A stretch of 64,000 nucleotides of DNA from an uncultured Ruegeria sp. (GCF_947500045.1 NZ_CANMQQ010000006.1:124001-188000), one strand, 5' to 3'; counted from the stretch's first letter, positions 35,917-46,451 are shown. The notes: generated by a model not told the origin, from the sequence alone. Translations and numbers: made by a program.

Positions 35917-37098
35917 TCACGAATAGATGCAGTCGCGGAGCTTGATCAGCCCGCGCTTCATCTCTGTTTTTGGGGCCACCATGGCGACCCGAATAAATTG
36001 CTCGCCCGGGTTTTGTCCCGGATCACCTTGAGAAAGGTATGCGCCCGGCAGAACCCGAACACCGGTCTCTTGCCAAAGCTTCAATGCTGTTTCTTCACCG
36101 TTCTCGACCGGCAGCCACAGGAAAAAGCCCGCCTCGGGTGGCATATAGCCCTGCAGGCCTGCAAATACCTCGTCCGCGATGGCGTATTTTTCCTGATACA
36201 GCGCACGATTTTCCTGCACATGCGCCTCGTCTGCCCAGACCTTTGCTGCAGCAGCCTGCAACGGGGCGGGAAGTGGCGCCCCCGCGTAGCTGCGCAACAG
36301 CTTGACCCGTTTGATCGTTTCAGGCCCACCCGCGATCAGCCCTGACCGCAACCCGGCCAGATTTGAGCGCTTGGACAGAGAGTTGAACAGCGTGACCCGC
36401 TCGGGATCAGCACCCAGTTCCTGCGCAACGGTCAGTGCACCAACCGGGGCTGCGTCGCGGTAAATCTCAGAGTAGCATTCATCTGCAAAGATGCGGAAAT
36501 CGTATTTCTCGGCCAATTGGATCAGCTCAGCCCAGTATTCACGCGACGCTACCGCGCCCTGAGGGTTTGCCGGTGAACAGATATAAGCCACAGCCGTGCG
36601 GTTCAGCACTTCTTCGGGCAGGCCTGCATAGTCCGGCAAATGGCCCGTTGCTGCGGTCGCGGGTACAAAATACGGCTGCGCACCAACCGAGATCGAAGCG
36701 ACCATATAGACCTGATAAAACGGATTCGGACACAGGATGATCGGCTGCTGTCCGTTCTTCTGCTCGGGACACAGTGCCATGGCGGCGTTATACAGCCCCT
36801 CTCGGGTGCCATTCAGGGCCATTACGTTGGCATCTGCGTCCATCGAGACGCCATAGCGGCGGTTGACCCAATCGGTGATCGCCGTACGCAACGCAGGCGA
36901 ACCTTCATTGGGGGGGTAGCTTCGAAATCCGGCGGCGTTTTCCATGATTACATCGGTCACCCACGCCGGAAAATCGTGCTTGGGCTCGCCAATGGTCATA
37001 TGAACTATATCGCCACCCGGCTGATGATGATCCAACAGGGCGCGCAGACGCGGGAATGCATATTCCGGTAGGTTCGAAAACCGCTCGGGGAAATTCAT
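35917..37098 (-). CDS. PLP-dependent class I aminotransferase (DapC-like)
   Basis: 393 residues, fold type [15 protein letters not shown] holds the PLP-binding Lys, and [13 protein letters not shown] carries the NPxG motif; [10 protein letters not shown] has the Asp that pairs with the pyridine nitrogen. The sequence is most like the succinyldiaminopimelate aminotransferase (DapC) group, which would fit with lysine/peptidoglycan synthesis and dapA in this window, but other transaminases of this family cannot be excluded. It leads the ftsK-lolA run. Confidence 0.85.
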   Translation of the reverse strand: MNFPERFSNLPEYAFPRLRALLDHHQPGGDIVHMTIGEPKHDFPAWVTDVIMENAAGFRSYPPNEGSPALRTAITDWVNRRYGVSMDADANVMALNGTREGLYNAAMALCPEQKNGQQPIILCPNPFYQVYMVASISVGAQPYFVPATAATGHLPDYAGLPEEVLNRTAVAYICSPANPQGAVASREYWAELIQLAEKYDFRIFADECYSEIYRDAAPVGALTVAQELGADPERVTLFNSLSKRSNLAGLRSGLIAGGPETIKRVKLLRSYAGAPLPAPLQAAAAKVWADEAHVQENRALYQEKYAIADEVFAGLQGYMPPEAGFFLWLPVENGEETALKLWQETGVRVLPGAYLSQGDPGQNPGEQFIRVAMVAPKTEMKRGLIKLRDCIYS

Positions 37099-37206
37099 AA
37101 TACTGCCTCAACATCGGGGTCATTTTTTGCCCCGTTTTTTGGCAGATTACAGATCAGGCTGCCCGCCGTCCAGACAAAGAGGTTCCGAATCAGGGGATTG
37201 TGGCAT

Positions 37207-38535
37207 TCAGGTCAATGCGGTTTCCGCCGCTGAACCCAGCCGCAGCAACGCCTCTTCCGACCCCGGATAGCCCAGCATCATCAACCCGCAACCGGGTGTT
37301 CCCGTGGGTAGGGTCAACGCCGCCAACCCCATCAGATTGCCAATCCGCGTATTACGTAAGGCCAACAGATTCTCGGTGACATAATAGTCATGATCATTCA
37401 TCAACCGATCCAGATTTGGCGGCAAGATCGGCGCCGTCGGTGCGAGTACGGCGTCAAACCCCGCGGTTGCCGCGTCCCAGGCCTGACGACAGGCGGTCAG
37501 CGTTGACCAAGCAGCCACATAATCGGGGCCGGAATACGCCTTGCCCATACGGAACCGTTCCAGAATTTCGGGATACATCGCCTCGGGGTTCGCCTCGATC
37601 ACGTCGCGCCAAAGTCCATAGGCTTCGGCCGTATAAAGCACACCCGAAAGGCTCATGGCATCGTTCAGCTCGGGCACCTCAAGCGGGACGATATCGGCCC
37701 CGGCCTCTTTCAGACGTAATAGCGCTTCGTCATAGGCTTTGGCCGGTGCTTCGCGCAGATCATCCTTGGCCACGTTCTGCAGGTCCGCAAAACGGCGACC
37801 TTTCAAGGAGGCTCCGCGCAGGTCAGCCGGAATATTGCCTTCGAGCGCGGCAAGCATATGCGCGGCGTCCTCGACAGACCGGGCCAGAGGTCCAACCGTA
37901 TCAAATTTCAGGCAAAGCGGCACAATGCCTTCAAGACTGATGCGCCCCGCCGTTGTTTTCAGCCCAACCAGATCGTTCCAGGCCGAAGGTATCCGCACAG
38001 AGCCACCCGTATCCGAACCAATACCAGCGGCTGCCAACCCCCAAGCGACCGAGGCCCCCGCCCCCGAGGATGAGCCGCCCGGCACCGCGTCTTCGTCATT
38101 CACACAGGGCGGTGTGGCAGTAACCGGGTTGAGACCCAGCCCCGAGAAGGCCAGTTCGCTCATATGAGTTTTGCCCAGACAGACCGTCCCCATGGCGGTG
38201 GCATTTCGCAAGACCTGTGCATCCGCCTCGGGTACGCGACCTTTCAGCAGGGCCGAACCGGCCTCGGTTCCAACACCCGCTGTGTCAAACAGGTCTTTCC
38301 AGCTGATCGGAACCCCATCCAGCAACGACCGACGCAGGCCAAGTTTGGCGCGTTCTTGCGCGGCGCGGGCTTCGGCGCGGGCGCGATCATGAGTGACACG
38401 GGCATAGATGCGATCGCGGTGTGGGTGGGCATCAATCGCGTTCAGATAGGTTTCGGTCAGCTCAACCGGATCGATCTGCCCCATTCCGATTCCACGGCCC
38501 AAATCACATGCCGTCATGGTCAGCCAGTCTTGCAT
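37207..38535 (-). CDS. Amidase signature-family hydrolase
   Basis: 442 residues from ATG 38535, with GGGAGGG upstream. The Ser-cisSer-Lys triad is complete: Lys80 (SWKDLFD), Ser155 (PGGSSSGAG) and Ser179 (GSDTGGSVRIPSAW). It hydrolyses an amide of unknown identity; GatA is unlikely because no gatB or gatC is present. The frame further upstream overlaps the Ubi-type hydroxylase promoter and is rejected. It is divergent from the gene at 38623. Confidence 0.87.
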   Translation of the reverse strand: MQDWLTMTACDLGRGIGMGQIDPVELTETYLNAIDAHPHRDRIYARVTHDRARAEARAAQERAKLGLRRSLLDGVPISWKDLFDTAGVGTEAGSALLKGRVPEADAQVLRNATAMGTVCLGKTHMSELAFSGLGLNPVTATPPCVNDEDAVPGGSSSGAGASVAWGLAAAGIGSDTGGSVRIPSAWNDLVGLKTTAGRISLEGIVPLCLKFDTVGPLARSVEDAAHMLAALEGNIPADLRGASLKGRRFADLQNVAKDDLREAPAKAYDEALLRLKEAGADIVPLEVPELNDAMSLSGVLYTAEAYGLWRDVIEANPEAMYPEILERFRMGKAYSGPDYVAAWSTLTACRQAWDAATAGFDAVLAPTAPILPPNLDRLMNDHDYYVTENLLALRNTRIGNLMGLAALTLPTGTPGCGLMMLGYPGSEEALLRLGSAAETALT

Positions 38536-38622
38536 CCCATCCCTCCCGAGTATCTCTTTGTGCGGACGGTAGCGACAGGACCGCACATGGACAATCCCGA
38601 AAGGGCGCGCATATTGCAGCAC

Positions 38623-39849
38623 ATGGAACACAGATCCGACATCTTGATCGTTGGCGGCGGCCTGAACGGACCCGCCCTTGCGCTGGCGCTGGCTCAGACC
38701 GGGCATTCAGTCACCGTTATTGATGCACTTGCCGAAAAGGTGCGCAAGAACGCGGCCTTTGACGGGCGCGCCTATGCGTTGGCGCTGGCTTCGCAACGTC
38801 TGCTTGACGCGATTGGCATATGGGAGAAGGTTGAAGAACACGCCCAGCCGATGCTTGAGATCAAGGTCACGGACGGCCATGCGGGTGCAGGTCCATCCCC
38901 ATTCTTCATGCATTTCGATCATGCCGAGATCGAAGAAGGTCCGATGGGTTATATGGTCGAAGACCGCCACCTGCGGCGCGCATTTCTAGAGGTCATGGCC
39001 GAACAAGACGGGATCACCGAAATCAGCGGCAAAACAGTCGTGTCGCAGCACATCTCGGCACTCGGGGCCACTCTGACATTGGACGATGGGTCAACCCTGT
39101 CCGGCAGCCTTCTGGTCGGTTGTGACGGCCGCCGCAGCGGTACCGCCACGCGCGCAGGGATCAAGCGAACCGGCTGGAACTATGGCCAGACCGCTCTGGT
39201 TTGTGCCATCGAACACGAACTTCCCCATCACGGCATCGCCCATCAGTTCTTTATGCCGCCTGGCCCGCTGGCGATTCTGCCGCTGACCGGCAACCGCAGC
39301 TCAATCGTGTGGAGCGAACGTACCGAGACGGCGGAACAAATCAACACACTGCCCGAGGCAGAATATCTGCAGGTTCTGCGACCCCGTTTCGGCGATTTTC
39401 TTGGTGATATCCGCCTGCAAGGCGACCGATTCACCTATCCGCTGAACCTGACGATCGCCAATTCCTTCATCTCGGACCGGCTGGCCCTGGTCGGAGATGC
39501 CGCCCACGGTATGCACCCGATCGCCGGACAAGGCCTGAATGCTGGCTTGCGCGATGTGGGCGCCCTGGCCGAGGTTCTGACCCTTGCAGGTCGACGTGGC
39601 GAGGATATCAGCTCATCCCTTGTGCTGGAGCGATATCAGGAGTGGCGCCGCTTTGACACCGCCTCGCTTGCGATGGCGACGGATGTGTTCAACAAGCTGT
39701 TTTCAAACGACAATCCCCTGCTTCGGTTTGGTCGGGATATCGGTATGGGCATCGTCGGATCCCTGCCCGGCCTGCGCCGGGGCTTTGTACGCGAAGCGGC
39801 GGGTTTGACCGGCGACCTGCCCAAATTGCTACAAGGACGCCCGATTTAG
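38623..39849 (+). CDS. UbiH/UbiF-family FAD monooxygenase
   Basis: 408 residues from ATG 38623, or 420 from ATG 38587, which has a good ACAGGA site; the shorter start is preferred because it begins at the conserved FAD fold. FAD motif [19 protein letters not shown] at 6-24 and [21 protein letters not shown] near residue 290 are the UbiH/Coq6 hallmarks. It hydroxylates a ubiquinone precursor ring. The frame from 38164 is antisense to the amidase and is a shadow. Confidence 0.88.
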   Translation: MEHRSDILIVGGGLNGPALALALAQTGHSVTVIDALAEKVRKNAAFDGRAYALALASQRLLDAIGIWEKVEEHAQPMLEIKVTDGHAGAGPSPFFMHFDHAEIEEGPMGYMVEDRHLRRAFLEVMAEQDGITEISGKTVVSQHISALGATLTLDDGSTLSGSLLVGCDGRRSGTATRAGIKRTGWNYGQTALVCAIEHELPHHGIAHQFFMPPGPLAILPLTGNRSSIVWSERTETAEQINTLPEAEYLQVLRPRFGDFLGDIRLQGDRFTYPLNLTIANSFISDRLALVGDAAHGMHPIAGQGLNAGLRDVGALAEVLTLAGRRGEDISSSLVLERYQEWRRFDTASLAMATDVFNKLFSNDNPLLRFGRDIGMGIVGSLPGLRRGFVREAAGLTGDLPKLLQGRPI

Positions 39850-40031
39850 TCTATCTCGCGCGCCTCATCCACCAACATCACCGGGATGCCGTTGCGGATA
39901 GGGAAGGCCAAACTAGCAGCTTTAGACACCAGCTCTTGCCGCTCGGCGTCATAATGCAGCGTCGTATGGGTCTGCGGGCAAATCAGCGCCTCAAGCATGT
40001 GGCGGTCAAAGACGTGTTCAGAGTTGCTCAT
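39846..40031 (-). CDS. Trm112-family zinc-ribbon-like protein
   Basis: 61 residues, the family's usual size. [17 protein letters not shown] and [18 protein letters not shown] are the Trm112/YcaR conserved blocks; only one of the zinc cysteines (LICP) is kept, as in many bacterial members. Trm112 partners are methyltransferase activators, but the bacterial role is unclear. The gene overlaps the LON-domain gene by ATGA and the convergent Ubi-type gene by four bases. Confidence 0.85.
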   Translation of the reverse strand: MSNSEHVFDRHMLEALICPQTHTTLHYDAERQELVSKAASLAFPIRNGIPVMLVDEAREID

Positions 40032-40669
40032 TGCAGTTTTTCCTCATTCGATCCGCCGCGCATGGCGAATTCAATCAATGTCACCAAGGTTTCGCGCCGG
40101 GTGCGCAGGCAGGGGGCTTCAAGCAAGGCCTGCTTTTCCTCGGGGTCGAATTCCAGCATCATAGACAGGGAATTGACCAGAAGCTCATCATCGGCATCTT
40201 TCATCGTATCCCAATCAGTCGACAACTGACGGGATGAGAAGAACCGCTCCAGCAATCGTAGGAACCGGGTGCGGTTAAACCCGTCATCCACCTCGGCCTT
40301 GCCCAGATCACGGTCAAAACCGTCCCATGTCACCGAGGCACGCCGATACGGGGTGAAACTGTCCAACTCGGCCCTGACCCGGAACCGGGATATCCCGGTC
40401 AGTGTTATCATATAGCGACCATCTTCAGTCTCAGAAAACTGCGTGATACGGCCGGCGCATCCGATCTGATGCAGACGGGTCTCATCCCCCTGACAGGTGT
40501 TCGGCTGCACCATCCCGATCAGACGCTCAGACGTTTTCAGCGCGTCATCCAACATCTGTAGATAACGCGGCTCGAATATATGCAGCGGCAAGCGCGAACG
40601 GGGCAGCAGCAGCGCTCCGGGCAGAGGAAACACGGATACCGTTTCCGGCAGATCAGCAGGATGCATCAT
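40028..40669 (-). CDS. LON N-terminal-domain protein
   Basis: 213 residues with the LON substrate-binding domain alone: [28 protein letters not shown] at the N-terminus (shown in parts) and GCAGRITQF and LTGISRFRV later. No ATPase or protease domain. The role is unknown but conserved next to a thioredoxin-TPR gene and Trm112. It overlaps Trm112 and lies 27 bases after the thioredoxin gene. Confidence 0.87.
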   Translation of the reverse strand: MMHPADLPETVSVFPLPGALLLPRSRLPLHIFEPRYLQMLDDALKTSERLIGMVQPNTCQGDETRLHQIGCAGRITQFSETEDGRYMITLTGISRFRVRAELDSFTPYRRASVTWDGFDRDLGKAEVDDGFNRTRFLRLLERFFSSRQLSTDWDTMKDADDELLVNSLSMMLEFDPEEKQALLEAPCLRTRRETLVTLIEFAMRGGSNEEKLQ

Positions 40670-40696
40670 GTAGACGAGTGTAGCCCCGATCGGAAA

Positions 40697-41614
40697 TTAG
40701 GCAAATATCATCGAGCTGAGTTTGCGCCGTCCGTTCAAAACAATTGGATCATTGGCCTTGAGCGCGTCAAAGATTGTAAATAGCTGCGCCTTGGCCGCAC
40801 CTTCATTCCACTCGCGATCGCGGCGGAACAATTCCAGCAATTGTGCCACTGCCTCTTCTACATCGCCATTGGCATGCAGGGCCTGCGCCAGATCCAAACG
40901 GGCTTGATGGTTGTCGGGCTCTGCCTCAACCGTTGCGGTAAGTTCGCCCACCGGACCCGCGTCTGCGGCCTGTTTGGCCAATTCCAGCTGCGCATGGGCT
41001 GCTTCGACCTCGGGCGAAGTGGAAATCTCAGCCGGGGCACCATTGAGGATCGCCTCAGCCTGATCCATATCACCCAGCGCAATATGCGCGCGCACCAGCC
41101 CTCCGTAGGCTGCAGCATGGTTGGCATCTTCGCCCAGTATCGCCGCGAAGGTTTGCGCCGCGTCTACGGCGGCCCCTTCAGTCAGCATATCTTCTGCCGC
41201 CTGCACTGCGTCTTCCAATTGCCCACCCGGGCTCTCGCCCCCGGCGGCTTCGATCACCCGATCAATGAAGGCCTTGATCTCAGAGCCCGGCAATGCACCC
41301 TGAAATCCGTCAATCGGCTGACCCTTATGAAATGCGTAGACGGTAGGAATCGACTGAATGCGCAGTTGCCCAGCAATCGCCTGTGCCTCGTCCACGTTGA
41401 TCTTGACCATCTTGACCGCACCTTTGGCGGCGGTGACAGCCTCTTCCAGTGCTGGCCCCAATGTTTTGCAAGGCCCACACCATGGGGCCCAGAAATCGAC
41501 GATGATCGGCATCTCTTGCGAGGCTTCGACCACATCGGCCATGAAGGTGGCCTCGGTCCCGTCTTTGATCAGATCGGTAGCTTCGGGGCTGGCTGCGCCG
41601 TTCAGAAGGTCCAT
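40697..41614 (-). CDS. Thioredoxin-TPR protein CnoX/YbbN-like
   Basis: 305 residues. N-terminal thioredoxin fold with active-site FWAPWCGPCK (Cys46, Cys49), unlike the SxxC site of E. coli YbbN, and a C-terminal TPR-like helical region (about 140-290). CnoX-type proteins act as redox-linked holdase chaperones. First gene of a run with the LON-domain and Trm112 genes; xthA lies 87 bases upstream. Confidence 0.87.
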   Translation of the reverse strand: MDLLNGAASPEATDLIKDGTEATFMADVVEASQEMPIIVDFWAPWCGPCKTLGPALEEAVTAAKGAVKMVKINVDEAQAIAGQLRIQSIPTVYAFHKGQPIDGFQGALPGSEIKAFIDRVIEAAGGESPGGQLEDAVQAAEDMLTEGAAVDAAQTFAAILGEDANHAAAYGGLVRAHIALGDMDQAEAILNGAPAEISTSPEVEAAHAQLELAKQAADAGPVGELTATVEAEPDNHQARLDLAQALHANGDVEEAVAQLLELFRRDREWNEGAAKAQLFTIFDALKANDPIVLNGRRKLSSMIFA

Positions 41615-41701
41615 GACTTTTTCTCTCTGGTTCGAACTTGCGCCCTATATGCAGCCGCACGCGGCAGAAACCAAGGGGTGAGTTCGGCGGAACTGGATCG
41701 A

Positions 41702-42490
41702 CTAGACGTCGAAGGTGGCGAAAACCGGGGCGTGATCGCTGGGTTTTTCCCATCCGCGTGCGTCCCGCAGAATGCGGCTGGAATGACCTGCGTTCGAAAT
41801 ATCGGGCGTGGCCCAGACATGATCCAACCGGCGCCCCTTGTCCGCCGCATCCCAGTCGCGCGCGCGATAGGACCACCAGCTATAAAGCTGACCTTCTGGG
41901 ATATCCTGCCGCGTGATGTCCACCCAATCACCCGCGTCTTGCGTTTCCGCCAGATGTTCAACCTCGATCGGTGTGTGCGAGACCACTTTCAGCAGTTGCT
42001 TATGCGACCACACATCATCTTCGCGCGGCGCGATGTTCAGATCGCCCACCAGAACGGATTTTTTCGGCTTTTCCTCATGGAACCAATCGCGCATGTCTGT
42101 CAGATAATCGAGTTTCTGCCCAAACTTCTCATTCACTTCACGATCCGGCACGTCACCACCCGCTGGAACATAGAAGTTGTGAATGGTCACACCATTCTCC
42201 AACCGCCCCGCAATATGGCGCGCATGCCCCAGGCCTGCAAAATCCTTGTCCCCCACTTCTTCCATCGGAAGGCGCGACAGGATTGCAACCCCGTTGTACC
42301 CCTTCTGCCCCCGCGCGATCATGTGTGTATAGCCAAGCGCGGCAAAACCTTCGGTTGGAATCTTGTCGACCGGAGACTTGCATTCCTGCAAACACAGCAC
42401 ATCAGGTGCCTCTTCCTGCAGCAATTTCAGCACGATAGGCTCGCGCAGGCGGACTGAGTTGATGTTCCATGTGGCAAGGGTAATGGGCAT
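41702..42490 (-). CDS. xthA: Exodeoxyribonuclease III
   Basis: 262 residues. The endonuclease/exonuclease/phosphatase fold is complete: LATWNINSVR, LQECK (metal-binding Glu), VGDLNIAPREDDV and the C-terminal SDHAPVFATFDV. It repairs abasic sites and removes 3' blocking groups. Start at ATG 42490. It is the last housekeeping gene before the gene-poor stretch that borders the hydantoinase operon. Confidence 0.93.
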   Translation of the reverse strand: MPITLATWNINSVRLREPIVLKLLQEEAPDVLCLQECKSPVDKIPTEGFAALGYTHMIARGQKGYNGVAILSRLPMEEVGDKDFAGLGHARHIAGRLENGVTIHNFYVPAGGDVPDREVNEKFGQKLDYLTDMRDWFHEEKPKKSVLVGDLNIAPREDDVWSHKQLLKVVSHTPIEVEHLAETQDAGDWVDITRQDIPEGQLYSWWSYRARDWDAADKGRRLDHVWATPDISNAGHSSRILRDARGWEKPSDHAPVFATFDV

Positions 42491-42976
42491 GGCGGGGGAT
42501 TCCTTTGTCGCAATTTGTGCAGGTTAGCGCGGCGCGGGACGGGGTGCCATGAAAATCAGCCGACGAGAGCCGTGGTTTATTCATTGGTAGGTATGCGGAC
42601 AATCCCGCCTTTTGCTCGCGCAGCTATTGCTAACGCAGCATTTTCTCGCGGGCGCGGCACGTACATCGCTGCGTCGCAGCCAGTGCCGCCAAATCGGTCA
42701 TTCAAAGCCAATTTTGGGGAGCGAAACCCAAACTGCCTTTTCGCTGCGAGCCTGATCAACCGACGCGGAGCGGAACGTTTTAGACATTAATGAATTTGGC
42801 TTTCGCTGGCGCAGAAATGCTTCCGGAACGCGGCAAGATATTCACGTGCGTTGCATTTATTTATCGACGACGCGACCATCTAACTGACTTTCGGGAGCTC
42901 ATTTTTACCGGTCTGTCTTCTCGATGATGCATTAGCTCATTGAGAATTCAACCGGCATCTCTGATTCCACGAGGAG
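42491..42976. other. Gene-poor stretch bordering the hydantoinase operon
   Basis: 486 bases with no supportable gene. The small frames here (for example 42515-42790 and 42577-42759) have no ribosome site or family character. The 3' half (from about 42780) is AT-richer than the surroundings. It contains TTTCGCTGGCGCAGAAAT at 42801, almost identical to a site at 57651, and a GAAAATGCTGCGTTAGCA-like sequence (minus strand at 42628) similar to 57593. This may be decayed mobile or repeat DNA at the island edge. Confidence 0.55.
42801..42818 (+). repeat. 18-base near-repeat, left side of island
   Basis: TTTCGCTGGCGCAGAAAT matches 17 of 18 bases of the sequence at 57651, in the same orientation, on the other side of the operon 42977-57243. 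Confidence 0.5.
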
Positions 42977-44530
42977 CTATGCCTTCAAAGTTGAACCACC
43001 GTAGGCTGAACGTACCTCGACTTCTTCACCTGCGTTCAATCTCAACCCACTGATGATGTCATAGTCTTCGATCCGCCCATTTTCGCGCCGGACATTGAAA
43101 CTGTTCAGACCACCGTCGGAGGCATTCTGTTCCGACCAGACCGGGACTTTCGCGTGTGAAAATCCGCAGGACATGGTGGCAGGTGCATTCATGCGATAGC
43201 GGGTCACGACGCCGTCGCCCCCTGCGTATTCCCCAGTGTTCTTGGGTGCGATGTTAAGCTCCTTAGCGACGACGTCAAAGCCATATCGCGCTTCTGCGAT
43301 CTCGATGGGACAATTGAACGTGTCTCCATGCGATGTCGAGTACATCGCATTGGTTCCTGCGCGCTCCTTCGTGGCACCCCACCCGCCCATCTGAGGTTCA
43401 ACCATGGCATAATTGCGACCTGTTTCTGGGTGTTGTCCTGCGATGACTGTTCCAAAGATCGTACCAAAATGACCGGCAGGCAGAAGCCCTGGCGCGGCCT
43501 TTGCCATGCAATGCCAAAGCGCGTCAAAAAGACGGATGCGTGTTTCAAAGTAATAGGCATGTGCGGCCGTCGGCCCCGCCTCGAAGATGGTGCCGGGCGT
43601 TGTGCGTACTTCCAGAGGGGCAAACGACCCAGCGTTGGCAAAGCGTTCTGGGTCCGTAAGCGCCTTAAAGAACATCTGGCAGGCGATCACAGCCCCATCC
43701 CGGCTGGTGTTGTGCGGACCACCTGATTGCAAAGGGGCCTGTGTCAGGTCAAAGGAGATGCAGTCATCGTTGATGTCAATTCCGATATCCCAAACGTCGC
43801 CGTTGTCTTGCGGTTCTTGAATGCGAAAAGACCCCTTGGGCAGTTTCGAAAGCCCTGCCCGTGCACGCGCTTCGCCAATCTGGCGAGCGTCCAGAATGGC
43901 ATTGCGCATGGCATCCGGACCGTAGCGGTCGCAAAGCCGACGAATAAGTCGCGCTGCCCGCCGTCCTGCTGATACCTGTGCCCAAAGATCGCCAGAGACA
44001 AAATCGGGTAGCCGCGAATTTGTCTTGATGATGTCGAACACTGCATCGCTGCGTTCTCCGCCAGAGAAAAGCCTGACGACGGGAAGGCGCAGGCCCTCTG
44101 CAAATATTTCGGTGGCGTCGGCGGCCATGGACCCGGGTGTTTTGCCCCCGATGTCGCCCCAATGGGCGATCGAAGCGACCCAGGCGACGCGGATCCCATA
44201 GTGAAACACGGGTTCCGCGACCACAACGTCATTGAGGTGCGTAACACCGCCAGTATTAGGGTCATTGGTGACAAAGACGTCCCCTTCAGCGATGTTGTCG
44301 CCTTCCTTTGAAAGGATCGCTTTGACAGTTTTGTCGAGCACCCCAATAAACGAGGGTATGCCAGCGCCGGAACTGACAAGCTCACCGTCAGCATCTGTTA
44401 CGCCTGTGCCCACATCCAGCACTTCATAAATGATCGGGCTCATCGCGGATTTTCGAAGAACTTCGAACATTTCTTCGGCTGCAGCATCCAGACCGGATTG
44501 CAGGACAGAGGATGTAAACGGATCAGACAT
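42977..44530 (-). CDS. Hydantoinase B family protein, short form
   Basis: 517 residues, 31 fewer than the paralogue at 47249. It is a member of the HyuB/5-oxoprolinase-beta/acetone-carboxylase-alpha superfamily, with VLDVGTGVTDADG, FVTNDPNTGGVTHLNDV (a likely metal site), and MGGWGA. The usual C-terminal motif close to GGGGYGDP followed by a DV..G...YG tail is absent; the protein stops at AYGGSTLKA. The neighbouring frames do not show the missing tail, so this is a natural short form or an old truncation. It overlaps the M24 peptidase gene by 8 bases and is the last gene of the operon. Confidence 0.88.
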   Translation of the reverse strand: MSDPFTSSVLQSGLDAAAEEMFEVLRKSAMSPIIYEVLDVGTGVTDADGELVSSGAGIPSFIGVLDKTVKAILSKEGDNIAEGDVFVTNDPNTGGVTHLNDVVVAEPVFHYGIRVAWVASIAHWGDIGGKTPGSMAADATEIFAEGLRLPVVRLFSGGERSDAVFDIIKTNSRLPDFVSGDLWAQVSAGRRAARLIRRLCDRYGPDAMRNAILDARQIGEARARAGLSKLPKGSFRIQEPQDNGDVWDIGIDINDDCISFDLTQAPLQSGGPHNTSRDGAVIACQMFFKALTDPERFANAGSFAPLEVRTTPGTIFEAGPTAAHAYYFETRIRLFDALWHCMAKAAPGLLPAGHFGTIFGTVIAGQHPETGRNYAMVEPQMGGWGATKERAGTNAMYSTSHGDTFNCPIEIAEARYGFDVVAKELNIAPKNTGEYAGGDGVVTRYRMNAPATMSCGFSHAKVPVWSEQNASDGGLNSFNVRRENGRIEDYDIISGLRLNAGEEVEVRSAYGGSTLKA

Positions 44531-45611
44531 TGATGGTCACCAGATCGCGCGAAAGATCAGACAGGATTTCGGGACCGTCCTTGCGCAGGATGACGATCTC
44601 TTCCAGACGAATTCCAAATTGGCCGGGCAGGTAAATCCCCGGCTCAATGGAGAAAACCATACCTTCGTCCAATACAGCGTCGGAACTGGTGGTAATGTAG
44701 GGTGGCTCGTGTACCTCGGTCCCCAGACCATGCCCTGTGCGGTGTACGAAAAATTCGCCATACCCCGCATCCGTGATGACTTTGCGCGCGGCCAGATCAA
44801 CTTTCTTGGCGGCAACGCCCGGCCGTGCAGCCGCCAGTGCCGCCTTAACGGCTTGATCTACAATTTGGTGGACGTCCGCATATCCGTCAGGCGGATCACC
44901 CAGAACCGCCATACGGGTGATATCGCTGCAATACCCATCCATCCTGCCGCCAATATCCATAACGATCACGTTCCCAGGCTTCAGAAGCGTTTCGCCGGTC
45001 TGATGATGTGGGAAAGCGCCGTTTTCGCCAGCGCCCACAATACCAAACAGCGGCTTTACTTCTTGTTTAGAAAAACTTTCTTTGATGATTTGGCCCACAT
45101 CCGATTCTGACATACCCGGCTTCATCGCCGCCCAAGCGGTCTGCAAAGCGACATCTGCTGTGTGCGCATTGGCCTTGAGCTTTTGATATTCATCTTCACT
45201 TTTGCGCATCCGCAACGCGCCAACCGTAGAGGCCGAAAACTGCCGCTTGGCCTGCGGCAGGGCCTTCTCCACTAACGCGGCAAAATCAGCGCGCATGGTT
45301 TCGTCAAGCGCCACATGGCCCGCGTTGTCGGCACCGATTTGTTTTAACAGCCGTGCAAACTGTGCGTTCGGACCATCTGCATCGGACCATTCAAAGAATG
45401 GAATGCGTGTCTGCTTGCGAGCGCTCTCTGCCTCAAGCGTGGGCATTAAAAAGGCGCAGTTATCTGCGCTAATGCACATCAAAAGCGGGCGTTCATCGGC
45501 ATGTGGGTGCATTGAAGTCAGCCACTCAAGATGGGCACCGGAGCCGAGCACCACGAGGTCGACCCCTTCGGTTTTCATCTGTTGACGCAGTATTTTAATG
45601 CGATCAGCCAT
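44523..45611 (-). CDS. M24-family metallopeptidase (Xaa-Pro peptidase-like)
   Basis: 362 residues. A creatinase-like N-terminal domain (about 1-140) and a pita-bread C-terminal domain with the five metal ligands: two Asp in MDIGGRMDGYCSDITRM, His in RTGHGLGTEVHEPP, and two Glu in SIEPGIYLPG and IRLEEIVI. M24 members cleave Xaa-Pro bonds or hydrolyse creatine, so a role in hydrolysing the ring-opened product is conceivable. It sits between the racemase pair and the second HyuB gene. Confidence 0.9.
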   Translation of the reverse strand: MADRIKILRQQMKTEGVDLVVLGSGAHLEWLTSMHPHADERPLLMCISADNCAFLMPTLEAESARKQTRIPFFEWSDADGPNAQFARLLKQIGADNAGHVALDETMRADFAALVEKALPQAKRQFSASTVGALRMRKSEDEYQKLKANAHTADVALQTAWAAMKPGMSESDVGQIIKESFSKQEVKPLFGIVGAGENGAFPHHQTGETLLKPGNVIVMDIGGRMDGYCSDITRMAVLGDPPDGYADVHQIVDQAVKAALAAARPGVAAKKVDLAARKVITDAGYGEFFVHRTGHGLGTEVHEPPYITTSSDAVLDEGMVFSIEPGIYLPGQFGIRLEEIVILRKDGPEILSDLSRDLVTINV

Positions 45612-45635
45612 TTCTGAGCTCTCCGTTATGTTGGA

Positions 45636-46439
45636 TTAGGCTGGCACCACGATCCGGTTGCCAAAGATATCGTCCTGATCAAACACACCGATTGCTGCCA
45701 TTTCTGTTTCGGTTGGTGCTTCGCAGGACCACTTTCGACTTGGTTTCCAACCGCAGTTAGATTTCAGCTCTGCCGCATATTCTGCCTCTTTCAATGCTGC
45801 GATCGAAACATCAATCACCGGCACGCCAAGATCTTTTTCCATGGCTTCATGAAACCCGATTTCAAGTGTACACCCCAAAACGATTGCTTCGGCGTGATCT
45901 TTTTCGATCGCATCGTGGCCCACCCGTGTGAGCAACGCATTGGTCTCTGCGTGATCTGACTGAAAATCATTCACACCCAGACCAACGGAATAAAAGCCAG
46001 AACAGGAGGGGCCAAAACCGTAGGAATTTACAGTCGAACTCATTTGGTCGACCCATTTCTGCCGACCTACGATCACTCCAAATCGGTTGGCCAGATTAGT
46101 GGCCACCCGGCAGGACGCTACGCAAGGCGCAGTGACAATCATGTCACCGGAAACCTCACGCGCATCATGCAGCGCCGTGTCATAAAAACACCCAATGGCA
46201 AGAGCATCGAAGCCTTCTTTGGCGGCGGCGCGGGTTGCCTTGATGATCCCGCCTGTAACCATCGCCTCATAGGATCGAAACTCGATATGGGTGAATTTGC
46301 CTTCGGATTCTGCAAGAGACGTGATGTGGACCTCTGTTCCCGGCAACTTGTATTTTGCAGCCATGTCCGCAAAAACCTGATCATAAAGAGAGGTACCTAC
46401 GGGGTTGAGGTACATGACTTTTCGTTTCGCAGCGGTCAC
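45636..46439 (-). CDS. Asp/Glu/hydantoin racemase family protein, copy 1
   Basis: 267 residues. The two active-site cysteines of the family are Cys84 (IGCFYDTAL) and Cys190 (VLGCTLEIGF). Members racemise aspartate, glutamate or 5-substituted hydantoins, or isomerise maleate. The C-terminus carries an extra tail with CGWKPSRKWSCEAP and FGNRIVVPA, shared with copy 2 but not part of the hydantoin racemase core that I know. It is 12 bases from copy 2. Confidence 0.85.
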   Translation of the reverse strand: MTAAKRKVMYLNPVGTSLYDQVFADMAAKYKLPGTEVHITSLAESEGKFTHIEFRSYEAMVTGGIIKATRAAAKEGFDALAIGCFYDTALHDAREVSGDMIVTAPCVASCRVATNLANRFGVIVGRQKWVDQMSSTVNSYGFGPSCSGFYSVGLGVNDFQSDHAETNALLTRVGHDAIEKDHAEAIVLGCTLEIGFHEAMEKDLGVPVIDVSIAALKEAEYAAELKSNCGWKPSRKWSCEAPTETEMAAIGVFDQDDIFGNRIVVPA

Positions 46440-46451
46440 TTTGAAATCTCC

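Noticed and set aside
42515..42790. Frames of 91 and 60 residues left of the operon
   Set aside because: They contain repeat-like sequence, lack ribosome sites and match no family; possibly decayed DNA.
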